This document shows, piece by piece, positions 8,683 to 17,331 of a stretch of 64,000 nt of DNA. This stretch comes from Bifidobacterium sp. WK041_4_12 (GTDB taxonomy: Bacteria > Actinomycetota > Actinomycetes > Actinomycetales > Bifidobacteriaceae), in NCBI RefSeq assembly GCF_041080795.1, contig NZ_CP129674.1, positions 62,001 to 126,000 on the forward strand, given 5' to 3'. A program made the position numbers and the translations under genes. The notes beneath the pieces were generated by a model. It did not search any database. It was not told the origin of the DNA and saw nothing but the letters and a program-made list of their open reading frames with translations. How positions within the stretch are numbered: position 1 is the first letter of the stretch; each line of letters opens with the position of its first letter.

Positions 8683-9128
8683 ATGCCACCGCTCAGCTTC
8701 GCGTCGGCGGCATGCAATCCAGTGAGTCTAGCTTGCGAGTCTTGCAGGCGATGACGGGAACGACCGCCCCGCGTGTGATCTCATGGTTCGGTGACGGCAT
8801 CACCGTGGTATCTATACCACTTTCTTCCACGGATCCAACCCCACCGGATCTCATCCGGCGTGAGGAGCATACGGAACCGTTGCCGCCCCGCGTTGAAGAA
8901 CCTGCACCGGTAAGCGCTCCCACACTTCTGGCGCACGATGATGGGCAGGCAGATGATACTCGGCGGCGCAGCGCGCTGGATGTGAGAAACCTCCTGCATC
9001 AGACCGCGCAACGGCTCATCGATGAGCAGCATGCGCGAGAGCAGCAGGCCGCTAGCGGCTCATCAGACAGCAGCGTGCTCACCCATGAGGATGAACGCAA
9101 CGCCCGCATGGACACAGTGAAAAGGTGA
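8679..9128 (+). CDS. Conserved-context hypothetical conjugation protein
   Basis: A 149-residue protein translated from an ATG overlapping the upstream stop (ATGA), so translation is probably coupled. The N-terminal 60 residues look folded (LRVLQAMTGTTAPRVISWFGDGITVV); the rest is charged and low complexity, with a helical segment near ALDVRNLLHQTAQRLIDEQ. No family is recognised. Its position directly before the VirD4 gene suggests a relaxosome or coupling-protein partner. Confidence 0.6.
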   Translation: MNATAQLRVGGMQSSESSLRVLQAMTGTTAPRVISWFGDGITVVSIPLSSTDPTPPDLIRREEHTEPLPPRVEEPAPVSAPTLLAHDDGQADDTRRRSALDVRNLLHQTAQRLIDEQHAREQQAASGSSDSSVLTHEDERNARMDTVKR

Positions 9129-9132
9129 AGTC

Positions 9133-10845
9133 ATGAGAAGAACCCGCAGTACACGAGACCTGACCATATTTGGCATCGTCTTTGCCGTCATCTTGTTCTG
9201 GATAGTGGACAAGGTCTGCTTCCAGGTGCGCGTGGATCATGCCCGGGGCATGAGCATCGATGCTATCTCGAATCGACTGTTTACGGACATCATCTCGCGC
9301 CCACTACACTTTTCCCTCTACCGGACGGATCTATTGGCAGCCACGGCAAGCCTGGTCGCACTAGGTCTGATCGTGCTCTACAACGCTGGATGGCGCAAGG
9401 AACGCAACGGTGAGGAACATGGTTCTGCTTCATGGGGAACCGCGAAAGACATTCGCTCCTTCATGGATCGCAAGCCTGCAAAGAACATTCAATTTACACA
9501 GACTGAGGGATTGAGCATTGATACTCACCAGACGCAGCGCAATATCAATGCTTTCATCATCGGCGGTTCTGGAACCGGTAAGACGCGCTTCTTCATCATG
9601 CCAAATCTGCGCCGTGCCCTGACCAGCTATGCGGTGACCGATCCCAAGGGGGAGATCATGCGCGACTACGGATTGGAGCTGGCGTCACGCGGATACCAGG
9701 TACGATGCTTGAATCTGATTGACTTCGCCCAGTCGAACCACTTCAATCCTATGAAGTATTTCAACCGTGAGGATCCTGAAGTGTCAATCCTACGGCTGAC
9801 GGAAAACCTGATCAACAACACCTCCGGTGCCGCCGCCAAGGAATCATCGGACTCGTTCTGGGTGAGTTCGGAACGCGCCCTGCTGAACGCTCTGATAGCG
9901 TTCGTCTACTTTGCCGAAGAGGATCCGTCGCTGCCGATGGTCATTGATCTGGTCGGCCGCATGGGAGCTAGCGAGCAGGATGAAAACAAACGGTTCGACG
10001 TCGATTTGATGTTCGAATCGGCAAAGCACATGGTGGCCTCATATTTGAAGGATCCCGACCAGTTCGACGACGACGCCACGCGCATCATCCAGGGCCTTGA
10101 ATTCGCCATCAAGGAGTACACGCCGTTCACCCAGGGTGCCGGAGAAACCAAGAAAAGCATCATCATCAGCCTGGGCAACCGGCTCGCGCCCATGCAGGTC
10201 GGCCATGTGCGTGCCATGCTCTCCGACGATGACATTGACCTGGGACGGCTAGGCAAGGAAAAAACGGTACTGTTCCTAGAGTTGTCGGACACGGATCGCA
10301 CATTCAGCTTCCTCGCCTCGATCTTCTACCAATGCCTGTTCGAAGAGAACATCTACATTGCCGACCACAGCCCGGAAGGGCATGTGCAGGTGCCCATTCA
10401 GTGCCTGCTGGACGAGTTCGCCAACATTGGCAAGATTCCCGACTTCGAGCAGCGCATCTCCACATTCCGCAGCCGGTGGATCAGCGCATGCATCGTCATG
10501 CAGTCCTATAGCCAGGGCAAAGCCATGTACAAGGAGCAGTGGGACACCATCGTGGGCAACTGTGATTCCATCCTCTACCTGGGCAGCAATGACAACACCA
10601 CGAACGAGTGGCTGAGCAAGCGGCTCGGATCGGGAACCATCGACGTGCGTGAGGACAGTCAGAGCTACGGGATGAGCGGCAGCAGCACCAAATCATGGCA
10701 CAAGGTGAAGCGAGAGCTGATGACCCCGGACGAGCTGGCGCTGATCAGATCCGACGAGTGCGTGTACACGCTGCGCGGCGTGAGGCCGTTCCTATCCAAG
10801 AAAATCAACCCTTCCACCTTCGTGTATGAAGCGAAGCGATCATGA
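9133..10845 (+). CDS. VirD4/TraG-type coupling ATPase
   Basis: The 570-residue product has two N-terminal membrane helices (about residues 9-25 and 60-80), then a RecA-like ATPase domain: Walker A GGSGTGKT near residue 142, the DPKGEIM segment near 172, and the Walker B region LLDEFANIGKIPDFE near 425. These are diagnostic of type IV coupling proteins, hexameric inner-membrane ATPases that recruit the relaxase-DNA complex to the secretion channel. It lies in the operon with PcfB-like and VirB4 genes. Its last bases overlap a convergent small regulator gene. Length is normal for the VirD4/PcfC group. Confidence 0.92.
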   Translation: MRRTRSTRDLTIFGIVFAVILFWIVDKVCFQVRVDHARGMSIDAISNRLFTDIISRPLHFSLYRTDLLAATASLVALGLIVLYNAGWRKERNGEEHGSASWGTAKDIRSFMDRKPAKNIQFTQTEGLSIDTHQTQRNINAFIIGGSGTGKTRFFIMPNLRRALTSYAVTDPKGEIMRDYGLELASRGYQVRCLNLIDFAQSNHFNPMKYFNREDPEVSILRLTENLINNTSGAAAKESSDSFWVSSERALLNALIAFVYFAEEDPSLPMVIDLVGRMGASEQDENKRFDVDLMFESAKHMVASYLKDPDQFDDDATRIIQGLEFAIKEYTPFTQGAGETKKSIIISLGNRLAPMQVGHVRAMLSDDDIDLGRLGKEKTVLFLELSDTDRTFSFLASIFYQCLFEENIYIADHSPEGHVQVPIQCLLDEFANIGKIPDFEQRISTFRSRWISACIVMQSYSQGKAMYKEQWDTIVGNCDSILYLGSNDNTTNEWLSKRLGSGTIDVREDSQSYGMSGSSTKSWHKVKRELMTPDELALIRSDECVYTLRGVRPFLSKKINPSTFVYEAKRS

Positions 10846-11148
10846 GCGGTTGGGAAAGGATGATGCCAGGGCTGCAAGCAGTGCGTGTACGTCCGTGGCA
10901 AGCTCCCACGATGATTCGACGTGCGGCCGACGTGGTATGCCTCCGGTCGGCCGTATCAGACCCGCATGTTCGAGCGCGAGACAGTCGCGGTATATCCCTG
11001 TTGGTGACTGCTCGGGAAGGCTGGCCTGAAGCTGTGAGATCGTGCAGCTCCCGGACGGCTCATCAGCTATGTGCCTCAGCAGGAGGTAGCGGCGCATATT
11101 CAGGACTGCATGCAATGCATCGGCCGGGTCATTAGATCTCATAGGCAC
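10840..11148 (-). CDS. Small winged-HTH regulator inside the conjugation operon
   Basis: A 102-residue protein with a winged-helix pattern (RRYLLLRHIADEPSGSCTISQLQASL ... IYRDCLALEHAGLI). It is antisense to the operon and its 3' end overlaps the VirD4 gene by six bases. A TATACT hexamer on the minus strand (11155-11160) ends six bases before a GTG at 11148, so the message may be leaderless; an ATG at 11142 is the alternative. It could govern the divergent downstream half of the conjugation operon. No close family is recognised. Confidence 0.5.
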   Translation of the reverse strand: MPMRSNDPADALHAVLNMRRYLLLRHIADEPSGSCTISQLQASLPEQSPTGIYRDCLALEHAGLIRPTGGIPRRPHVESSWELATDVHALLAALASSFPNRS

Positions 11149-11219
11149 GATTCTAGTATAAAACTATAAATACATAAAATGACGTTATATAATTATTAGT
11201 GAGTTGAGAAAGGCATGAC
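11149..11219. promoter_or_regulatory. AT-rich divergent promoter region
   Basis: This 71-bp stretch is far richer in A+T than its surroundings. On the plus strand TATAAT lies at 11188-11193 and GAGAAAGG precedes the ATG at 11220. On the minus strand TATACT lies at 11155-11160. It probably drives both the winged-HTH gene and the channel genes. Confidence 0.55.
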
Positions 11220-11420
11220 ATGACCATTCAAACAATTCTTAACCTATTGAAGACCTTCGTCACCATCGGTGGCGGCCTGTGGATCGTCTGGGGAGCCATC
11301 GTTGCTGGCCTGGCGATGAGGGATCACCAAGGCCCACAGATTCAGTCGGGTATATGGCAGATTGTTGGCGGAGGCTTGATTATCGCCGCCGCACAGTTGT
11401 TCCTGAGCATCCAGGTCTGA
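11220..11420 (+). CDS. Maff2-like small membrane protein, candidate pilin subunit
   Basis: The 66-residue protein has two membrane helices (TFVTIGGGLWIVWGAIVAGL and WQIVGGGLIIAAAQLFL) separated by a short polar loop (MRDHQGPQIQSG). This matches the Maff2-type proteins found just upstream of VirB6-like genes in Gram-positive conjugative elements, similar in topology to VirB2/TrbC pilins. The start is fixed by GAGAAAGG. Topology and position support the call; the pilin role is inferred. Confidence 0.65.
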   Translation: MTIQTILNLLKTFVTIGGGLWIVWGAIVAGLAMRDHQGPQIQSGIWQIVGGGLIIAAAQLFLSIQV

Positions 11421-11427
11421 GGTTCCT

Positions 11428-12264
11428 ATGGATCAGTGGATTGTAGCGATGCTCAACGCTATCAGTACAGGAAATACTGATACGAAGAACTTGCTGAAAC
11501 TGCCCTCGGGCTACAACGCCACGATGTACAACGCGATGACCACATTTCAGAATGTGGCCGTCAAGCCCATCACAGCTCTGGTGCTCAGCGTGATGCTCAT
11601 GCTTATGCTGCAACAGGCCACCACCCGTGCGGACGGCGACAAGATGCTGTCGGTGCGCCTGGTGGCATCGGTGATGATCAAGGCCTGCCTGGTGCTGGCC
11701 GTGCTGAGGATCAGTGGGGCGCTGCTGCAAGGCATTGACAATATCGGTGTCTCACTGGCCAAGAGTGGCAGCAACATCGATGTCGGCACTGGATCTGCCA
11801 AGGGGCAGCTCCTAGGCGATGCCATGAAGTCTTCGATAGATTCTGCGAATTGGGGTGCACAGGCGGCCATGCTGATGATCGTGCTGTTCCCTTGGCTGAT
11901 TGCGAACGTGGTGGGGATCCTGCCTACGGTGATGATCTTCTGGCGGTTCATCCAACTGGATCTGATGACTGCGTTTAGCAGCCTTCCCCTGGCATTCTTG
12001 GCCCACGAGGACACCAAGCAGATCGGCATTGGATATCTCAAACGCTATGCGACGATCACCTTGCAGGGCGTCATGCTGATCGCAGGAATCAAGCTCTACC
12101 AGGCCTTGATCAGTGGATGGGTGACCAGCACGGTACACACTAGCAGCGATCCAATGGACTTCCTCATGAAGAACTTTGGGAACCTGTTCGTCGCTCCGAT
12201 AATCCTGGCTTTGGTGGTCATAGGTTCCAACAGCCTCGCCAAGGCTGTTATTGGGGAAGGATGA
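11428..12264 (+). CDS. VirB6/TrbL-like polytopic channel protein
   Basis: A 278-residue membrane protein with about six hydrophobic segments (for example ITALVLSVMLMLMLQQ, ASVMIKACLVLAVL, AAMLMIVLFPWLIANVVGIL and LFVAPIILALVVIG) and an extracellular-type Gly, Asp and Ser-rich loop. The position between the pilin-like and PrgI genes is where Gram-positive systems place their VirB6/TrbL or PrgH-like inner-membrane channel component. Assignment is by topology and order rather than a sharp motif. Confidence 0.7.
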   Translation: MDQWIVAMLNAISTGNTDTKNLLKLPSGYNATMYNAMTTFQNVAVKPITALVLSVMLMLMLQQATTRADGDKMLSVRLVASVMIKACLVLAVLRISGALLQGIDNIGVSLAKSGSNIDVGTGSAKGQLLGDAMKSSIDSANWGAQAAMLMIVLFPWLIANVVGILPTVMIFWRFIQLDLMTAFSSLPLAFLAHEDTKQIGIGYLKRYATITLQGVMLIAGIKLYQALISGWVTSTVHTSSDPMDFLMKNFGNLFVAPIILALVVIGSNSLAKAVIGEG

Positions 12265-12268
12265 GGCA

Positions 12269-12691
12269 ATGGCATTGGAAGTGCAAGTTTATAAAGATGT
12301 GCGCGCCTATGAGGCGAAGGTCATGTTTGGCATGAGCTGGCGTCAGCTTGGTGCTGCCGCTGTGGCGGTGGTCATTGGTGGTGGATCCTATGCGGCGATG
12401 GCCATTGCAATGCACGCGAATGGCGCATCCTGGGACAATGCCACCAACATTGCGCTCTACGTCCTGTTTCCGATACTGATTCCCATTGTTGCGTGGGGAT
12501 GGTGGCGTCCCAAGGGATTGAAACCCGAACAGTATATCGGCTATGTCATCAATCATTACGCATCACGAAAGGTCATAACTTATGCAGACGAATACCGAGG
12601 ACTGGACGCAGGCCGCCCAGCAGATCAGCGAGACGCAAGAGAGCAGAGGAAGGATAAAAAGAAGGAGAAGGAAAACCTCAAAGAGCGCTGA
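12269..12691 (+). CDS. PrgI-family conjugation membrane protein
   Basis: The 140-residue product starts at ATG 12269 after GGAAGGATGAGG. It opens with the PrgI signature (EVQVYKDVRAYEAKVMFGMSWRQL split over the first membrane helix), has two membrane helices (about residues 25-48 and 58-80), then RPKGLKPEQYIGYVINHY. PrgI is the VirB3-like partner of VirB4. The last 36 residues are extremely charged and are encoded by DNA that overlaps the VirB4 gene in another frame for 110 bases. Confidence 0.8.
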   Translation: MALEVQVYKDVRAYEAKVMFGMSWRQLGAAAVAVVIGGGSYAAMAIAMHANGASWDNATNIALYVLFPILIPIVAWGWWRPKGLKPEQYIGYVINHYASRKVITYADEYRGLDAGRPADQRDAREQRKDKKKEKENLKER

Positions 12692-15098
12692 CACGCATCT
12701 CTCAGCCAAAGGCCATATCCGCCACGTAACCGGCTACGATGATGTGAGCCGTGGCGTCTGGTCAGCTGCCCCCAAGCGAACCGGTGACGTCATCGGATAC
12801 AAGGCGATGAAGCCTGACGGTATCGCCTACCTGGGCTCCGATGAATGGTCGTTGACCATGAGCATGTCCGACATCAACTATGTGGCGTCGGCGCAGGACA
12901 CGAAAGAGGCTCTGGTAGACCAGTGGGCCAAGTTCATCAATAGCTTCGGCGCAGGCACCAGGATCCAGGAGAATGTCATCAACCGCGTGCTCGATGAGGC
13001 TGATGTGACCGATCTGGTGCAGAAGCCGTTGACCGGCGACCGGTTCGATGAATGGCGCGAGGACTTCAACAGGATTGCCACGAACAAGCTGCGTTCCGGC
13101 AGCGGGAAAAGCGTGGTCACCGAAAAGTATCTGACGGTGACGGTTCGTGAAAGCGATGCTGAGAAGGCTTCCGCAGCGCTGAGCCGCGCCTATGGGGAGA
13201 TTCAGGGCATGCTGAGCGCTATGGATGGCTGCCGGATGGAACGCCTCGACCGCACGCAACGGCTCGCGCTGCTTTCTCACCTGATGCGTCCCGGCGAGGT
13301 GCCGTCGTTCACGGAGGATGATTTCGCAGCGGCACGCAAGTCCATGCACACGAAGGATTACATCGCCCCCTGGGCCATCAAGCTTGACGCTGACGGCAAG
13401 GGCTGTGAGCTGATGAACGGTTCCGGTTCATCCCATCACACGGTGCTGTGGGTGCGGGACTATCCGCGTTGGCTTTCTGATAGTCTCATCGGGGATCTCA
13501 CGGCGATCAAGAGCGATCTGAACATCAGCCTGCACGTCGAACCATTCGACCAGGCTGACGGCATGGGCATGCTCAACCGACAGATAGCAGAGTTCGAGAT
13601 GCAGGTCATGACCGAGCAGAAGAAGGCCCGCAGGGCGCACTATGACGAGACCATGATCCCTCACCGTCTCACTGAGGGCCTGGACGAGGCCACCCAGTTG
13701 CGCGAGGAGTTGGAGCAGTCGAATCAGAAGATCCTCAGCACCGTGCTCATCATCGGCATCACCGGCATCACCAAGGAGGACTGCGACCAGGTGACTGAAG
13801 AGGTGATGACCGCGATCCGCAAGCATTCCTGCCAGGCGGAACGCGCCACGTTCATGATGCTCGACGGCATCAGCACCGAACTGCCGATTGGTGTGCGTGC
13901 CCTGCCGATGAGACGCACCATGACCACGGCAAGCACAGCCGTGATCATCCCATTCACCACACAGGAATTGCTGGCCCCGCACGGCAACTGGTATGGGATC
14001 AATTCGCAGTCCGGCAATGTGATTCTTGCGGATCGCACCCAGGAAATGAACGGCAACGGGTTCATCCTGGGCACCACCGGATCCGGCAAGAGCCAATCAG
14101 CGAAGATGGAGATCACGAACGTGTTTCTCTCCCATCCTCACGATGACATCATCATCATTGACCCGGAACACGAATACCCGCCACTGATCAAGGCGTATGG
14201 CGGCACCACAATACAGATACACGCTGGATCTACGGATACCGTCAATCCGATGGACATTAGCCTGGAGTCCGGCATGGCAGACGGTGACGCCATCCACGAG
14301 AAGTCCGATTTCATACTTCAGATGATCTCAGCCCTGGTGGGCGGCAAGGAAGGGTTGACCGCTACCCAGAAGTCACTCATTGACCGCGGCGCCGTCAAGC
14401 TGTACCGAACCCATGCGGCCGCCGCCCATGATGGCGTGCCGATGGTGCAGCCGACCTTGCTGGACTTGCAGAAGTCTTTGCAGGACTCAGAGTCAGCGGA
14501 AGGCCACGAGCTGGCAGGAGCGCTCGACCTGTACACGACCGGCTCGTTGAACCTGTTCGCCCACCAGACCAACGTGCAGGTGGACAACCGGCTTGTATCC
14601 TGGGACATTTCGTCTTTGGGCAACGAGCTGAAGACCTTCGGCATGATGGTGGTGCTCGACCAGATATGGCGTCGCACGGCCTACAACCGCAAGCGTGGAC
14701 GTCGCACCTGGCTGTACATCGATGAGTTCCACCTGCTGTTCTCCAACAAGTTCAGCAGCGAATACTTCCGAAGCCTGTACAAGCGTGCCCGCAAATGGGG
14801 GCTGATCCCCACCGGCATCACACAGAACATCGATGAGTTGCTTTCCAACGATGACGCTCGGCTCATGCTCGCCAACTCGAACTTCCTGTACCTGTTGAAG
14901 CAGAATGCGACCGATGCCGACACACTGTGCGATCTGTTGCATTTCAGTGACGAGCAGAGGCGCAGCTTCACCAACATTCCGGCCGGATGCGGCCTGATCC
15001 GCTGTGGCAGTGCTACAGTGCCCGTCGATGGGCGCATTCCCACCACGAGCGGCCTGTACCGGCTGTTCTCCACCAAGTTCGGTGAAAGCGAGTCCTGA
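12582..15098 (+). CDS. VirB4/TraE conjugation ATPase
   Basis: The 838-residue protein is the energy-providing ATPase of the mating channel. Walker A (GTTGSGKS) is near residue 497, Walker B-like DIIIIDPEHEY near 522, and the later YIDEFHLLFSN near 712; the N-terminal 450 residues match the VirB4 scaffold region. The ATG at 12582 follows AAAGG and yields a basic N-terminal tail (RGRIKRRRRKTSK) that shares DNA with the end of the PrgI gene. The next gene starts within its stop codon (TGATG). Confidence 0.92.
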   Translation: MQTNTEDWTQAAQQISETQESRGRIKRRRRKTSKSADTHLSAKGHIRHVTGYDDVSRGVWSAAPKRTGDVIGYKAMKPDGIAYLGSDEWSLTMSMSDINYVASAQDTKEALVDQWAKFINSFGAGTRIQENVINRVLDEADVTDLVQKPLTGDRFDEWREDFNRIATNKLRSGSGKSVVTEKYLTVTVRESDAEKASAALSRAYGEIQGMLSAMDGCRMERLDRTQRLALLSHLMRPGEVPSFTEDDFAAARKSMHTKDYIAPWAIKLDADGKGCELMNGSGSSHHTVLWVRDYPRWLSDSLIGDLTAIKSDLNISLHVEPFDQADGMGMLNRQIAEFEMQVMTEQKKARRAHYDETMIPHRLTEGLDEATQLREELEQSNQKILSTVLIIGITGITKEDCDQVTEEVMTAIRKHSCQAERATFMMLDGISTELPIGVRALPMRRTMTTASTAVIIPFTTQELLAPHGNWYGINSQSGNVILADRTQEMNGNGFILGTTGSGKSQSAKMEITNVFLSHPHDDIIIIDPEHEYPPLIKAYGGTTIQIHAGSTDTVNPMDISLESGMADGDAIHEKSDFILQMISALVGGKEGLTATQKSLIDRGAVKLYRTHAAAAHDGVPMVQPTLLDLQKSLQDSESAEGHELAGALDLYTTGSLNLFAHQTNVQVDNRLVSWDISSLGNELKTFGMMVVLDQIWRRTAYNRKRGRRTWLYIDEFHLLFSNKFSSEYFRSLYKRARKWGLIPTGITQNIDELLSNDDARLMLANSNFLYLLKQNATDADTLCDLLHFSDEQRRSFTNIPAGCGLIRCGSATVPVDGRIPTTSGLYRLFSTKFGESES

Positions 15099-16612
15099 TG
15101 AAAGCCAGGACACACCAGGCCGGCACGGTGAGGTTCGGCCGACTCAACGTGAAGTCACGCAAGGGCAGCATGAACTTCCACAGGGAAGGCGCTGCCCTGG
15201 GCCGGCGTCGTGGCGCACAGTCCATCGTGAGCAACGAACGCCATAAGCGAGGCAGACTGCTTTCCAAGCTGAGCAATGGCATGCGTTCCACGACGTCAAC
15301 GCTGACCGGACGCGATCAGCGCGACATGAACGAGCGCGTTGGCGACAAGTCAAAGCAACTCCTGCAATCAGGAGCGAAGCGGGCAGCCAACACCGGGGTG
15401 AAGGCCGCAACGAGCGTCGCCCGGAAAACCACCGGTTGGGCAGTGCATTCATCCTCACGTGCAGTCCACCATGCAGCCTCCTCTATCACTCGCAACGTCA
15501 CCCATGCCACCGCGCAGAAACTTGCTCAGAAGTCCGCACAGCGAACCATGAAGCAGACAGCGGGCGTTGCCGCCAGGAAAAGCGCCCAGAAGGCAGCGAA
15601 AAAGGCTGCTGCGACTGCTGCACGAACGTCAGCCAACATAACCAGGCAGACGGTGGCGATGGCTACCCGGGCGGCGTCGGCTATCGCCGCTGCCGCGAGT
15701 TCCATGTCGATGCCCTTCATGGTCGGCGTCGTCTCCATCGTTGCGGTCATCGCAATGGTCACCTCACTGTTCTCATGGCTGCCAGGAGCGGCCAACGATC
15801 AGAACACGCAGACCAGCAGCGCGAAGTATCCGATCACCGATGACTACCCTTACAAGGGCCATTACAACGACGGCACGTCGCCACTGGGATACGAGTACGG
15901 CAACTGCACCGACTTCGTGGCTTGGCGCGTCAACCGTGATGCCGGCGTCACCGCCGCTCCCTGGAAATACAAGTGGGCGCAGCTCACACCCTTGGGCGGC
16001 AACGGCGGACAATGGGGATTATCAGGAAACCTGCCAGGATGGAACATCACCACAACGCCCTCCGCAGGTGACATCATCTCCATTCCGGCCGGCGTCGCCA
16101 TTCTCGGTGCAAGCGGCGGCCAATACGGCCATGTGGGATATATTGCCCAGGTGTCAAGTGACAGCGTGCTCATAGAAAACTATGGCGGGGGCAAATACTT
16201 CCAGACCAACCCCACCACCAGCCAGCTCGCCGCAAACGTGAAGGCCGGACAAGCCGTGATCAAGCACAATCCACTCGGTCGCGCCGCGTCCGGATCCACC
16301 GGTGGCACGGGCACGGACGCGAAAAGCTATGCGAAGAGTGCGCTGCACGATGACACCCAATACAACTGCCTCGTGCAATTGTGGGATCACGAATCGGGTT
16401 GGAGAGTGGACGCTGAGAACGCATCCAGTGGCGCGTATGGAATTCCCCAGTCATTGCCCGGCAGCAAGATGGCTTCGGCAGGTGCCGACTGGAAAACCAA
16501 CGGCGTGACGCAAGTGAAATGGGGGCTATCCTACATCAGTTCTCGACCTGACTATAAGAACCCTTGTGGCGCATGGGCGAAATGGCAGTCCCGCAGTCCA
16601 CACTGGTATTAA
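15098..16612 (+). CDS. CHAP plus lysozyme-like cell-wall hydrolase of the conjugation system
   Basis: The 504-residue protein has a long basic, Ala-rich cytoplasmic region, one membrane helix (about residues 206-228), a CHAP amidase/endopeptidase domain with NCTDFVAW (catalytic Cys near 268), YGHVGYI (His near 344) and ENYGGG, and a C-terminal lysozyme/SLT-like domain with WDHESGW (likely catalytic Glu) and SGAYGIPQ. Two-domain hydrolases of this kind (CwlT of ICEBs1, Orf14 of Tn916) open peptidoglycan for the mating channel. The start codon overlaps the VirB4 stop by one base. Confidence 0.88.
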   Translation: MKARTHQAGTVRFGRLNVKSRKGSMNFHREGAALGRRRGAQSIVSNERHKRGRLLSKLSNGMRSTTSTLTGRDQRDMNERVGDKSKQLLQSGAKRAANTGVKAATSVARKTTGWAVHSSSRAVHHAASSITRNVTHATAQKLAQKSAQRTMKQTAGVAARKSAQKAAKKAAATAARTSANITRQTVAMATRAASAIAAAASSMSMPFMVGVVSIVAVIAMVTSLFSWLPGAANDQNTQTSSAKYPITDDYPYKGHYNDGTSPLGYEYGNCTDFVAWRVNRDAGVTAAPWKYKWAQLTPLGGNGGQWGLSGNLPGWNITTTPSAGDIISIPAGVAILGASGGQYGHVGYIAQVSSDSVLIENYGGGKYFQTNPTTSQLAANVKAGQAVIKHNPLGRAASGSTGGTGTDAKSYAKSALHDDTQYNCLVQLWDHESGWRVDAENASSGAYGIPQSLPGSKMASAGADWKTNGVTQVKWGLSYISSRPDYKNPCGAWAKWQSRSPHWY

Positions 16613-16635
16613 AGAGATGCGCAAGGAGAAGAATC

Positions 16636-17319
16636 ATGAGTAACAAGAAGAAATGGACACTTATCGGTGTCGCAACCGCTGTTGTACTGGCCATCATCAT
16701 CGGATGCACCACAGTGATCGTAGGCTCACTGAACCGCAACCGACAGCAGCAGGCGGACATCGCCAACAAGGCATTCGGCTACAGTGCATCATCATTTGCT
16801 GCTGCCGGTGACGGCGGCAAGGGCGGCGAGGACGACAGCTACACGAACGTCCCCGACGCGGTGGTCAGTAAAGCCACCAGCGTCGTGGCATTGATTGCCA
16901 CAAACTACGGCAAGCTCGAAGATAAAGTCAGCGAACCCACCGCGGCCGACCTGCAATCCTCAGGCATGAACCAGCAGGCCGCCGCGTCCTACACATCACT
17001 ATGGGACACCGTGTTCGCCAAGGCACACACCGCCGGCATACAACCCAGCGGCGAGTCAGCGTACACAACATGGGCAGTGCAGAACGTATCCGGAAAGAAA
17101 CCAGATCGCACATACACCTTCACGGTAACCGCATCGATCCAACCCTGGTATACGGATAAGAACGGGCAGGATGTGCAGTTCGATGAGGAAAAGGACACCT
17201 GGACAGTCACCGTTGATGAGAAAAGCGACCTGGTGACCAAGGTCGTCAACCCCACGGCAGACCAGCTCAGCTTCCGCATCCCTGATGACCTGGTCAACGA
17301 AACACAACAGCAGCAGTAA
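16636..17319 (+). CDS. Single-span conjugation protein, VirB8/TcpC-like candidate
   Basis: The ATG at 16636 follows AAGGAG at good spacing and gives 227 residues: a short basic N-terminus, one membrane helix (about 7-30), a Gly, Asp-rich linker and a 150-residue extracytoplasmic domain with a beta-rich end (TYTFTVTASIQPWYTDKNG ... DTWTVTVDEKSDLVTKVV). This topology and the NTF2-like strand pattern fit VirB8/TcpC channel components, which follow the hydrolase gene in several Gram-positive elements. The family is inferred from topology and order. Confidence 0.6.
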   Translation: MSNKKKWTLIGVATAVVLAIIIGCTTVIVGSLNRNRQQQADIANKAFGYSASSFAAAGDGGKGGEDDSYTNVPDAVVSKATSVVALIATNYGKLEDKVSEPTAADLQSSGMNQQAAASYTSLWDTVFAKAHTAGIQPSGESAYTTWAVQNVSGKKPDRTYTFTVTASIQPWYTDKNGQDVQFDEEKDTWTVTVDEKSDLVTKVVNPTADQLSFRIPDDLVNETQQQQ

Positions 17320-17331
17320 GGATATTCACCC

